Source: Lepturacanthus savala
Taxonomy: Eukaryota > Chordata > Actinopteri > Scombriformes > Trichiuridae
Assembly: GCA_030544235.1 (NCBI GenBank)
Contig: CM060466.1
Span: 17,665,092-17,729,091 of the forward strand
DNA length: 64,000 nt
Reading direction: 5' to 3'
Shown: one piece after another, positions 10,462-22,150 of the stretch
How the letters are laid out: the number at the start of each line of letters is the position of its first letter
How positions within the stretch are numbered: position 1 is the stretch's first letter
The notes under the pieces: model-generated
The model's input: only the letters and a program-made list of their open reading frames with translations
Databases searched by the model: none
Told to the model about the DNA's origin: nothing
Made by a program: the position numbers and the translations under genes

Positions 10462-10525
<64 letters not shown>
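10462..10525. repeat. (GT)n microsatellite, 64 bp
   Basis: Pure GT run. Its flanks do not match the other GT runs. Confidence 0.97.
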
Positions 10526-10526
<1 letters not shown>

Positions 10527-11060
10527 ACATTTCCATTTTTACGAGTGTGTGTGGGCGTTTCAGTTGATCAATGATCCTCCTCTCCATCCTAACATGGGGC
10601 TTGTTTTGAGAGCCACTTATACAGATTGGACAAAATGAGCAGGGAGAGAGAAAGAGAGAGTAAGGGTGGGAGAGAGGCGCAGGCAGGGGTCCTGAGAGCA
10701 GGCGGAAGGGCGGCACGCTGTGGACTCTATGATGATCCATCAATAGAGGTTGTTAAGGGACAGTAGAAAATTAGCTAAGTGATGTGTTCAAAACAGAACG
10801 ACACGAGCGCACATAAACAAACATGCTCACACTCCACTGCACGTTGAAGGTGCATCACACCGAATCAGATCGCGTTATATCTAATCTAGTACAAGCCACT
10901 GACATTTAATGAAACAGATTGTTTGTTATTACCTTCCAATACAAGTAATATGACCTTTTTATAAATTGACTTGGCCCCTCTGCGGTGATTGTTTGAGGGA
11001 TACAACTTCTTCCTTTGGTTAGAGAACAATAGAGGCCCTAGATAATCCAGTGGACCTGCA
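10526..11060. other. No gene seen
   Basis: A GA-rich patch near 10640-10675, otherwise nothing. The minus-strand 109-residue ORF that crosses the GT repeat is an artefact. Confidence 0.55.
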
Positions 11061-11362
11061 AGGATTAGTCGTTTAATTGATAGGTCGCCAACGATTAAAT
11101 TAATTGCCAGCTATTTTGTGATTAATCGGCTTGAGCCATTTTAAAGAAGAAAATGTTTAAGTTTTTGGATTCTAGTTTCTACAATCGGTTTATTTTATTG
11201 TTACTTAATATATCACAGTAAACTGATTACATTTGGATTGACTATACTGGACAAAACAAGACATTTGGGGTCGCATCTTTGACTTCGGGAAGCAGTAATC
11301 AACATTTTTCACCATTTTTTGAACCAAAATAAATTTATCAAAATAGTGGTTAGTTGCAGTCC
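11061..11362 (+). repeat. Dispersed repeat family R, copy 3
   Basis: Starts AGGATTAGTCGTTTAATTGA and ends GTGGTTAGTTGCAGTCC. Shares ATTAATCGGCTTGAGCCATT, ATATCACAGTAAACTGATTA, GGACAAAACAAGACATTTGG and CACCATTTTTTGAACC with the family. It is the most complete of the four copies. Confidence 0.75.
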
Positions 11363-12911
11363 ACTAAGTGAGATACGCCACCGTGCACCAAGAGGAGAAT
11401 CTTCACTGAACATTGGAGTCCTCATCCCTGGCAAAGATAGCGAATTTAATATTGATTTTTATTTCTTTTAATCTGCCATCAATTACTAAATCACTGATTT
11501 ATCTGTAGATTTCATTTTCTTCATCATCATGTGAATTTGGCCCGGCTCCCTCAGCCACCATTAACAATGTGATCAGCTACAGCTGAGACTGGGATCTCTC
11601 AGCTCATGACTGTGGTCACTTTCCAAGCGATGTGCTCTCACTTTTACCATGATTGATAAAATGTAAAATTACATTACAGGCACATGCTGCACACATCTCC
11701 AGAGTCCTTGAAATGTGTTAGGGAACATATGAGCGAGTGCTGGCCTGCTGCATGTTTAACTGTCTTGTTCAAGAGGGAAGAGCCAAGGGGGTGGAACATC
11801 TTTGTAACTATTAGAAAAAGCATCTGTTTAGAATAAATTATTAGATTTGTCTTTTTTTTTGTGTAGCCTCAGTCAGGATTTATCCATGAAGTGACATGGA
11901 ACCTTCCTCAGATCGCAAGCTTGTTCTCCTTTGGTATTTGAACTTGATATTTTACCAAAATATATATTCTGTTATATATATTCTATAAAAAACATGCTGT
12001 TTTGGCATTTAAAATGCATCAACCAGACAGCAGAGAGATGACTAAGAGGAGAGTTTTCACTAATGCATTACAGTAGTCAGTTTAGAGCCACTGGCCCTTT
12101 GATAATACCCTTCACAGTCATGTATATTATGATTCTAACAACTGTACAGCTTTGACATAATGTTCTTACAACTCTTTAACATCTTAATAACAAGGTGCCA
12201 GTCTCCACAGATAACGCAGGTCCCACTTTAGAAGAAAATAGTCATATAACAAATTATTTTTCATGAGCTGCTATAGGAATTTAAAGGCCCTATGAAATGG
12301 AAGTTAAAGTCTTTTGTGACCTATTTTGCAGTGAAACAAATGATTAGACGTTTGAAAGGATATACAGGAGGGATTTAAATCAAATTCTCATATTTGATTG
12401 GACCACAAGAAAGGCTTATCAGGCCATTTATCTCCAGCTGTTTCCATGGCAATAACTCCTGGTGGCATGCTGGTAGACTCCAATTCTATTTCATTTTTCT
12501 CACACTGCAGAACTATCGTCCCAATCTCAATTAGTGGCCAACAATAGTCTCTCTGAAATGATAATTTGCTGAACGAACCCATCAACACATCTCCTGCCCT
12601 GCGTCTTAGAGGGAAATTGGCTCTCCCTGACAGCTGTTCACAGCTAATTCTACCTTTTGAGTGACCAAGATAGACGCTAGCTCTCCAGCCGTCTCTCTTG
12701 CCTCCCCCTCATTTCCTCGCCTGTACGTCTCTGCCAGCATTTGATTTCCATTCCTTTAACAGAAAAGGCGAATCACTGCCAGTGTGCCATTTGAATTTGC
12801 TGTCACTTAAATAAAAAAAAAAATAAATAAATAAAAACAGGTCTCAGAGAGCAGACAATAATTTTAAAGCTCAAATCTTACATGGGACCTGTATTTGGGA
12901 TATATATTTGG
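11363..12911. other. No gene seen
   Basis: Non-coding by eye, with A/T homopolymer patches near 11850 and 12800-12838 (AAATAAATAAATAAA). No exon-like segment was recognised. Confidence 0.55.
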
Positions 12912-13168
12912 GACTATTTGGATAATCGATTAGAGTCCTTTCTAACAAGAAAATGGTCAAATTATCTATTTCCTGCATCTCAAATCTGATCATTTTCTGG
13001 TTAATTTAGTCTTCTATAATAGTAAACTGATAATCTTTGAGTTGTGGATCATTGATCTGGACAAAAAAAAGATCAAGCTCCATCTTCAGCTTTGGGAAAC
13101 ACTGATTGACATTTTACACCATTTTACGAACCAAACATCTAATCAATCAATTGTTTCAATAGTTTCTG
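12912..13168 (+). repeat. Dispersed repeat family R, copy 4
   Basis: Contains CAAATCTGATCATTTTCTGG, TCTTCTATAATAGTAAACTG, TCTTCAGCTTTGGGAAACAC and AATCAATCAATTGTTTCAAT, all shared with the other copies. The 114-residue ORF starting at 13042 begins inside this repeat and is not a gene. Confidence 0.72.
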
Positions 13169-14404
13169 TGGCGTGTGAATTGTACCTTCCAGCTGAGGTC
13201 TACCACAGCAAACATCCAACCACCTACAATGAAATCAGTTCATTATCACAGATTAAAAATACCTTAAAACGGAACATTGCATCAGTTCTCGGTTCTATCT
13301 CAGTGAACTCTGAGACAGACACTGTCGTTTTGATGCCAGTATTTGGTGTTCTTCAAAGTCCTGTGAGGAGCATCAAGGCTGCCTGAGAAAGACATGTCTT
13401 ATTATACTTTGATTCATGGTGATAACACAAAGCTGGGTTGTATTATCAAAAAAAGTAACCCTGACAAATGGCTCTGATTTGTCTGCTCAGGCAAATACAG
13501 CACAGCACATGCTGCTTTCTTCATTCAGATTTCCTGCTGTCATTATTTAGTCCAGTTGTTGGCTGTTATTCACAGACAACTCTCCCATTACGAAGTCTTA
13601 TTGACCAGCTGGAAAGATAGATAAACCCCTCAAGCATGCTGGAGGTTGACCTTACTGGTTCACAGAGCATTGATGGTGCAGGATAGGTTAACTGAACCAA
13701 AGAATGATAAATAAGCAGTTAACACTTGGTTTGTTTGATCTAAATCAATTTGAATACAATATGGATTAGAACTAAAAGGCATCAATATCATTTTTTTGTA
13801 GTTTCCAGCGCTGGAGTTACCAACACATGTTTGTACCTAATTAAAAGAAAAATTAGTTGTTGTTGGCTACCAAGATGAACTCTTTGCAACCATCCCCCTG
13901 TTACTTACTCTGCAGCCTTTTTCTTTGCTATAATTGCACATTGAGTGGCACTGTATTCCACTTGCATGAAGGACAGGTTTATGTTAATATTGCATTTGTC
14001 AATCATCTGTCAGTTTGCTAAAAGGCTGATCCAGTTTTGCGGAAAGTAACTGCTGGATGTTCCGACTGATGAGCGATTGCCAATTACAGTTTGCCATTTT
14101 GTTTAAGGGAACTAAGAGTGAGCAAAATTTGAAATGGTAAGATGTGACTTTGCTTAACACTATGGTACCTATGCAAAGACCATTTCTTGTATTTGATCTT
14201 TCATCCTATTACTTCCATAATTTGTTTCTCTTTGCACATGTTCTTAGAATATGTAGTGATAAGAGACATCACAAACTGTATCAACCAATATGTTTTTTGC
14301 AGTGAACTGAAGCTGTGACTGACAGAAGAGGGGGTCAACAGAGCATAAAAACAGAGAGAAGAGAGGAGAGTACACGTTTAATCATCTGAATGATGATAGT
14401 AATC
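13169..14404. other. No gene seen
   Basis: Ordinary AT-rich non-coding DNA; nothing recognisable on either strand. Confidence 0.55.
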
Positions 14405-14450
14405 TGTGTGTGTGTATGTGTGTGTGTGTGTGTGTATGTGTGTGTGTGTG
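14405..14450. repeat. (GT)n microsatellite, imperfect
   Basis: GT run with two GTAT interruptions. Confidence 0.95.
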
Positions 14451-16825
14451 CCACAGTACAGGCACTGTCATTATATTAATGGTGTACATGAGTGTGTTTA
14501 GTTTAATTGCCCTTATACTGATAACTGTATAATTACATGTGAAAGCTGTGTATTGTGTGAATCTGTGTATGTACTTGCAGTTGCATACATACACTGCTCT
14601 GACTTTGTGATTAATAATGACAGACTTTACTCCAAAACACAGAAAAACACACAGAATTATTCAGGAACACACACACCAGGTGAGAGAATCACACAGCACG
14701 GCGCGCTGGGCTTGCCACGGGAGAAATTAGTTTCTCATTGTTGTCTTGCAGGGGAGAAGCCAGAAATACACAAACACAAACACATTCAACATACAGGACT
14801 TGCCCTGCACAATTCCTTGTTGGCTGTTTGTCGGCCTTCATCAACATCAGAGTTGCTGTGAGCAGATTTAGCAGCGTTAACCATCCAATTCACAGCCAAA
14901 TGTTTCAGCGGCTTGTTCATCCAGTAAGGCTGTTAACGTCTGGAGTTTGAACATATTTAATCTTCAAAAGTGGAATAATCAAAGTTGAGGGAACAATCAA
15001 AGTTGAGGAAAGGGCTATTGTTTATGCTTGTTGTATAATATTAACCAGAGGCTGAAAATCTTGCTGGCAAGAGTGTCTTATGTGCTCAGGCATGTTAGAG
15101 TTTATTTATTGATTGAGACAAAATATAGGTAACAATAAAGTGTTGCAGATTACAGAGGTCATATTTTAATATATATCATTTAAATTTGGACCATACTTAA
15201 TATATGGCCTGAGTACAGAGGGGTTTCTCTGTCCATTGATCTGTTGCACACAGATCTACTCTCTTGCTGTTGAGATTCATGATCCCCAGAAGTTAAACCT
15301 TTACTTGTGTTTGGTTCACTTCTAACATTTCCTGTGATGCCACAATCAGTTCTACTGGGGCATAACACATATCAAACTGTATCACAGTCAGATGGGCAGA
15401 TTATGTCCACGCTCCACAGGGGATGAACCACATCCGTGTTCCTAAGACGATAAACTCAGAATATCTGTTAACTTAAGACTTAACTCTACATTTCAGGACA
15501 AATATTGGTAGGATTGCAGTCATGTTGTGATAGTTTTTTTTTCCACTGCCTGTTGAATACAAGAGGCCTGCGATTCTTAATTTCCATTTAATGAACATGT
15601 CAGCGGAGGTGAATGATTCAATTATTCAATCATATGACACTTTTTTCAAATAATTTATGTTATTTTTGAATATCACCACTTTCTATGATATTCTTATATT
15701 AGCAAATATAAGTGTCAGTAGATTTGTGGACATTGATCTCCCAGAATCTCCACAATATCTTAAGTATCAGGCAAAATAATGGACTAAACTGTTGTGTATG
15801 CATGTGTGTATATACTGTATATTAGGACTAAAATCTAATCTAGAACTAAACAGAAAGTGCCAGTTTATTACCATTTATTTGACCAGTCAAAAGGTTTCTC
15901 TAAGCATGCTGTTTTCTTTTTTTTTCTTTTTTTAAAACTTTTTTTTCTGTTAAATACAACATTTAAACTTGATGTGATTACTGTGGATCACAGTCCAATC
16001 TGAACCTCAAGCATATTATCAAATGTAACATCATATCCTTAAGTTGGAATATACTTGTCTTTTACAGTTTAATTTCTCTTCATGATGAACTGAGGCTGAC
16101 TTTAAATAGGTGTTTATGCAATGCTGAAATAGAACAAGTTTGACTCATGTACACAGACAGCCTATATATTATCACTTCAATGTCAGGAAAGGTTGCATAT
16201 ATATAATTTTCCAAGCGTGCATTGTGTTTCGATGCATTATTATTTTCTTGTTGCTCGTTCTGCTTCCCATTCAATCGTATTTGTATAAACCTTCCCCAGC
16301 CCAGCAACTCATTAACACTGACACATTCGCAAAACAACACAGTCAACACTAATAAAGCCTTTTATTAGTGTGCCATCTGTTATTAGTTTAGCTTGTTGTG
16401 CCAAGCGACAGATCAGAGGGGATCCATGACACTGTGGTGTGACATGCATGAAGATTGATGAAAAACAGACAATGAGCTGAATATGAATATCATCCGTCTT
16501 CACTGTACTGCTGTATTGTAAAAACCATCCACAACCCCCAGCCTTAGCTATTTCTACCCACTCTGTTCAATTCTGTTCACTGTTGTTTGTTTTATTTTAG
16601 TGTATTTGATCTATTTCTGGTGTGATTTTACAGCAGTTTGGTTGCCTGTTCGGGAGTCAGTGTGTAAACTTAATGAAGAAGGCAAGCAAAACAAGATAAA
16701 TCTGTGAATTTTGTACAAACTGTAGGAACAAATGACTGTTTTTCTACTGAGCCTGTTATCTCTATATGTTTCTTCGGTGGAGGGGAGGGGTGGGAAAGAG
16801 AGGGATAGCGCTCTATGTGTTGAGG
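14451..16825. other. No gene seen
   Basis: Two and a third kilobases of AT-rich DNA. A T-rich patch lies at 15917-15950. No transposon motif, splice-bounded exon or RNA gene was recognised. Confidence 0.5.
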
Positions 16826-16846
16826 GTGTGTGTGTGTGTGTGTGTT
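16826..16846. repeat. Short (GT)n run
   Basis: A 20-bp GT run that abuts the G-rich tract on its right. Confidence 0.95.
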
Positions 16847-16873
16847 GGGGGGGAGGGGGGAGGGGGGAGGGGG
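16847..16873 (+). other. G-quadruplex motif (four G-runs, 1-base loops)
   Basis: Seven G, A, six G, A, six G, A, five G. Four runs of five or more guanines separated by single adenines meet the strictest quadruplex definitions, and one-base loops favour a very stable parallel fold. The GT run next to it is itself prone to non-B structure. The motif is seen; folding in the cell is inference. Confidence 0.85.
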
Positions 16874-19800
16874 ATTTTTCTGTAAACGGTCGGGGACTGT
16901 GCAATGACTACTTGTAATTATTATGAGAATCCAGAGTATAGAGGTGGAAAAAAATGTCCCTTATGACAAATGAAATAAAGTGTTATATTTGCATGATTTC
17001 CTGTATTTCCATTGAGCAGATATATTGTGTATTGTGAGTGACATTAATAACTGTTTAATTATGGAAATGAAAAAACTAAATACTGTCACTTTCTTCTGTG
17101 AATATAAATACACAGTTTTCTTAGCTCTTTTTATTACTAACGTAGCTGTTGCTGAATGTTTCTTCCCACATGCACTCTCCATCACGCCCAGATCCCTGTC
17201 ATGCCACTGCGGTATCCGATCCTTCCATCAGCAAATGTGATATCTTTGATAATCCCGAACCATGCGGCACTCTTTCAAAGCATATCTTATTCACCCAAAG
17301 ACGCTGGAAAAGCTTGTTCCTCTGAGCTTTCAAATGACACCCTAACAAATTCCCCTTTCAACCCGCTCCCACAAGAGACAGATTTACATTTCTGAATCAA
17401 AGCTTCAAACGTCATCCAAACACCACCCGAAGAATCTAAATCAACCTGAACCTCTACTTTAAAATATGGCTACATTCTCCGATACTGAGGTGGCCAAAAG
17501 AAAACCGTGGAGGGTAAATGGGGTCAGAGTGAGCAAGTTTTAATCTGAATGTTTAAATACTAATATGAGAAGGGTTAAAAACAAGTGTTTTCGTTAAGCT
17601 TTTCTCTTCTCCTGAGCAAAAAAATATCAGAACTTTTAATTAGATTAAATTTCCCACTCATGGCAGACCACAAATGTCTGACTTTAGATGCAGAGATCAC
17701 AAATTGGCTTATTTTTGCAAGAGAGCATCTGCTGCATAACGAACCAGTAATAGATTAGATTAGAAGTGTCAAAATAAGTGTGGTAGACGCTTTAATACTT
17801 AAAGAAATTAACTGGGGCACTAATGGCAGCTGGAGCAGTGGGTGAGACACTGGTAAAGAACCATGCATGTTGTATGGCTTTCATTAGAAGAATATCTTGA
17901 AAGAAAGATACAACAGAAAACTGAAGTTATAAGTTTTTGTTAAGTTTTAACTCAATTTATGTTTATGTATTTGTTTAAAAAAAAGGGTCATTATTCCTTC
18001 CTCTAATTCCAAAGTCTATAAACAAAACTGCAACCAACAGAAACCCTACAAAGGCCTGCGCTGCTTAACACAACATAAAAATGTCTGCAAATAGAGAATG
18101 TGACTGGTCTTGCAACATGCAACACTTCACTGAAATGAACAAGGAACTTACTGTTGAATGGTTACTGTAACAGGACCACCACCTCTATCAAATTAACCAA
18201 TTCTTCCATAAATTAATTGTATTTATTGAACTACTAAGGGATAGAGATGAACAGAATGACTAAAGATATAAACATACTGTACATACAACTAGACTAGATG
18301 GGTGAAAGAATGCATGAATGAATGTTATCAAAAATAGTATATGGTTCAAATGCTTGACTTAGTTTACCTTTTAGTCATCTCTGCAATATTGCTTCTTTCT
18401 GGAGCTTTCACCTCTGTGACGAAAGAGGATCTGCAGCACTATTTTGAGCGACCAGACCAATCACTAATTGATTCCTTTGTGCGGTGTGAAAATCTAAGCC
18501 TTTGACTTAAAGGTATAGAATCATTGAAGACTCCACATTACTCAATCAATTTTTTTGTCAATGTGCCAATATGAAAACCAGGGGGAAACACTTGAAAATT
18601 GTAATATTGATTAACCATTAACCATAATATTGTCAACCAAATAAAATCAATGCATTCAGTTTCTATCTGGGTAAAACTATGAAGGAAGATCTACAACCAA
18701 ACCAATACTAATTAATACACTTACATTGGTTAATGCAAGAGGGTGTCACCATAAACTAATAATGTGTCTAGGTTATTTTGAAGACAATATTGAACTTCCT
18801 ATCATTTCATATCGAAAGAATGCTGAATTCAGTGGCTAAGCAACCCAAATGACTTTACGTTAGGCATCTCATTATATATAGTATTAAAAAAAACAGCTTT
18901 GATCGGATGTTTTCAAGTTCTAAAGATTGTTATGCATTTTGTAGTAATTTCACAAGTCATAGGAAGATGCCAATTTGTCACTGTAGTTCTCCAACAGGAT
19001 ACTTAGTACTTGAGGTACAGGCCAGCTCTGTGATCAGCAGCCTGGACACACACTGTGACAACTGGTTTACATCTCATTTTGGGGCCATAACCTTACACAG
19101 TGTAAATGTAATTAAATAGATTCGAAATGTACCAATTCACACATGTTCGCCTTCATAACAACCAGGTTTTTAAACTGGACTTAAATTGGGAATTAAATTA
19201 CAAAATGAAAAAAAAGGTCTAATTTTGCTGAAAGTCCCCGAATTGAAAGGGAGTCTCATGCCATCATGCAAAAAAAAAAAACTAATCATGCTGAATAAGT
19301 GGCTCATGTACTTCACCAATCTCGATTGCACTTTGAGGCATCAGGAGTTTTGTTTTGCTGGTGTTAAGCTGCCTGCGGTGGAAAACGACACTGGTGGCCT
19401 GCAGCATTAAACAGAGATGGGCTGGTAGATGCGAACACTTGACTCTGCCCTTCTCCTTGATGGGAACTCATTGTGTTCTGACCTTTAAGTTCCCTCGATA
19501 TCTCGCTGTTTTCCTCCCTGCCTGCTATCTCGCTGTGAGGGCTGGGGGACTTGACAGCTGATTTGAAGCACTGCAGCGGCACCAGCATTTTGTTTAATGA
19601 TTCCCCCCCTCTTCCCTATCTCCCTTTCTTAGCCGAGCCTGTCTTCATATGTCGTGTCATTCACCTTGCTCCCCTTTCTTCCCCGCTTTCTTTCTTATTT
19701 AACTGCCGCCTATCTCCGTCCCTCTGCCCATTGTTTTAACGAGAATAAAAGGAGGAAGCGTGAGAGTTACATATCAGTATGCAGAGCATCCGCCCCCTCT

Positions 19801-20210
19801 CTCAGCAGAAAACCTGTGTCTGGACCACAGAAACAATTGCTGCTCAGGGCGATGGGGCTCAGGATTGGTGACATAGACAGTCCACTGACATTCCATATCA
19901 GTTACTCATTAAAAGAAAAATGACAGAAACCGATAGAGACAGAGAGTAACATGGAGTGGATGTTGCAATCACAGAGTGGTTTTGAATTATCACTCAAGTA
20001 CTTTATTCATAACCTGCACATTCATTATCACACTCAATCCAGTATATTTAAATATCGGCATTATGCTAAGATTGTAAAACCACACTAATGCAATCTGTGC
20101 CATGTCTCAACCTGTGGTGGGTTCTTGTCCGTCTGCTCCTTATAAACCCACATGGGTGCATGTTTATTAGCCCATATCAGGGGCGTATCCAGTTAATAAA
20201 AAGCTAAAGA
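16874..20210. other. No gene seen
   Basis: A 3.3-kb stretch without a recognisable gene or mobile element. Short overlapping ORFs around 17025-17395 and 19364-19923 have no family motifs. The region near 19560-19740 is pyrimidine-rich. Confidence 0.5.
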
Positions 20211-20230
20211 TTTTTTTTTTTTTTTTTTTT
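20211..20230. repeat. Poly-T tract
   Basis: Twenty T in a row, preceded by CAGGGGCGTATCCAG, which hints at a hAT-type end, but no partner end was found. Confidence 0.9.
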
Positions 20231-21736
20231 ACAAAATTTGATTTTGTGTGATTTTTTGGCACAAAATATCAAATGATGTAATCGAAAAAAATAAATGATA
20301 AATGTTGAATTTTAGTATATAATCCACCTACACTATAAAACTTGTTGGTGTGGTTTTTCAACAGAGTTTAAGAGAGAGGGTGACACCGCATCACATTTGT
20401 GTCACTGACCCACACACCACTTGTCGCTTGCATGCAATTACAGCAACTGCAGCCTCTACAAATATGATTGTGCAATACTACCCAGATTTAAAATGTAGTC
20501 TGAAATTGATTCAATTACAAATAGCTGTCCAGCAAATTATACATATGCACATGCAGGTGTCTGTTTGTAGATCTTATATTTGACCTGATAACAAAACTGA
20601 AATCTGAACATTCCTCTTTGATCTTGTTTGGGGCTGTGTTCTAAAAACAGATTTTGCTGTGTAGGTTTCTTCTGTGGCTGACTTCAATTCACTTTAATAG
20701 CCCTTTTTGGGCTATCATTACCCCTAACAGGCACAAGGATCCAGAAAACTCCAATCATACATCCATATACTGTCATCATAACACTACCCAGGAAAAACAA
20801 TAGTCCTCAAGACTTAGTATGCTCAACAGGAGGCCAAACAGATGAGTCCACCATTGACATTTTCCATACAAGGACCTATCATTTAATTGGCATTAGGGGG
20901 CTGTGTCCTCATCATGGAACCAAGTAATTATTAGGATAAGCAAAGGAAAGGTTTTTCCAATTCCTTTTAATTCAATCCATTGGCCTCTTTGACCCAGAAT
21001 GAATTCCTTCAAAGAAACAGTTGTGCCATCTGATTGCAGGCCAGCACTCAATCTCAAAAAACAGGACCTTGTTCAGTTCTTATTGATGTAACAAACTATA
21101 ATAGGTTAAAGCAACACAATCAAACTCTACCCAGTAATTTATTTTCAGTCGGCTAGAATAAAAATACAACATGAAAGGCAAATAGTCTATAAAAGACTAT
21201 CGGCACATGTTTGATTAGTTTTTTTTACTCATTGTTAATTTTCTGCAGCTCTCCTTTGGCAAAAATAATTTCAAAACATGTACTTGTCGCTGTAATTGTT
21301 AGAATAGTGGCATGTAATTTGTATTCTTTAATCCTGTACAAAAGATCAATTTCTGTATTTGCAAACATATTGAAATAAAAGCTCGGTTGAAAAATGTGCT
21401 TTTTTTCAATACATTTATATTGACTAAAGCCCAGTTTTCATTTGAGTTCCATCTTTATGGTTAAAGATCATTTTTATGAAGAGCTATAAATGTGCTGAAA
21501 AATGTGTTGAAAGAGTGGCTTGGTCCCATTACATGTTGATTATTCCTCCATTAAAGGCCAGGCGTTGTTTTATTGCAAGATATACAGACACATCATCAGC
21601 CTCGCTATGTTAAGGTGAACCGTGCCTGTCTCATTTTATGGGAAGTGCATACCTGTTCATTCACAATGCTGTGTCAGCAGCTATAAAGCCAGACACTGAA
21701 ACCGTGCGTTATACTGTGGCCAACCAGCCCCAATGT

Positions 21737-21737
<1 letters not shown>
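20231..21737. other. No gene seen
   Basis: Non-coding by eye. A small hairpin, ATAGCCC-TTTTT-GGGCTAT, lies at about 20698-20716. Nothing else stands out. Confidence 0.5.

Positions 21738-21798
<61 letters not shown>
21738..21798. repeat. (CA)n microsatellite, 61 bp
   Basis: Pure CA run. The ORFs on both strands over it are artefacts. Confidence 0.97.
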
Positions 21799-21805
<7 letters not shown>

Positions 21806-22120
21806 GCTGAAAATTGCCTGCACCATAACAATAGGCAAATAGGAACACCAGCGTCATTTCTAAATCCATCTCAGGGAATAAACTGCACTTTCTCTCACTC
21901 AGGCAGTTCTTTAAAATGAGCAATTTCTGCACAATATATGTGTGAATGTTACTAATTTAAGCACTTGATTTCTAGAACTTGACACTAGACAATTCTGCAA
22001 AAATGTGTAGTATGTTTCTTTTTAACTTAATGCAAAAATATGTCTTAAAAAAAACAAAAAAAACCCCAATGGGAATGGGATCTTATATATTATATAGTAT
22101 AGTATATAGTATATATATAT

Positions 22121-22150
22121 AGTTTCAGTCATAAGTTTACGTAGCTTTAG
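22121..22150. mobile_element. Possible Tc1-like terminal-repeat scrap
   Basis: AGTTTCAGTCATAAGTTTAC at the end of an AT run resembles the outer part of Tc1 ends of the 'GTTGAAGTCGGAAGTTTACA' type. No partner end and no transposase sequence nearby, so this is weak. Confidence 0.3.

Noticed and set aside
10414..10743. 109-residue minus-strand ORF
   Set aside because: Runs through a CA/GT microsatellite and shows no domain.
13042..13386. 114-residue ORF, among the longest in the window
   Set aside because: Its first third lies in dispersed repeat R copy 4 and the rest has no family motif or splice context.
20178..20360. CAGGGGCGTATCCAG as a hAT terminus
   Set aside because: No inverted partner end or 8-bp target duplication could be found downstream.
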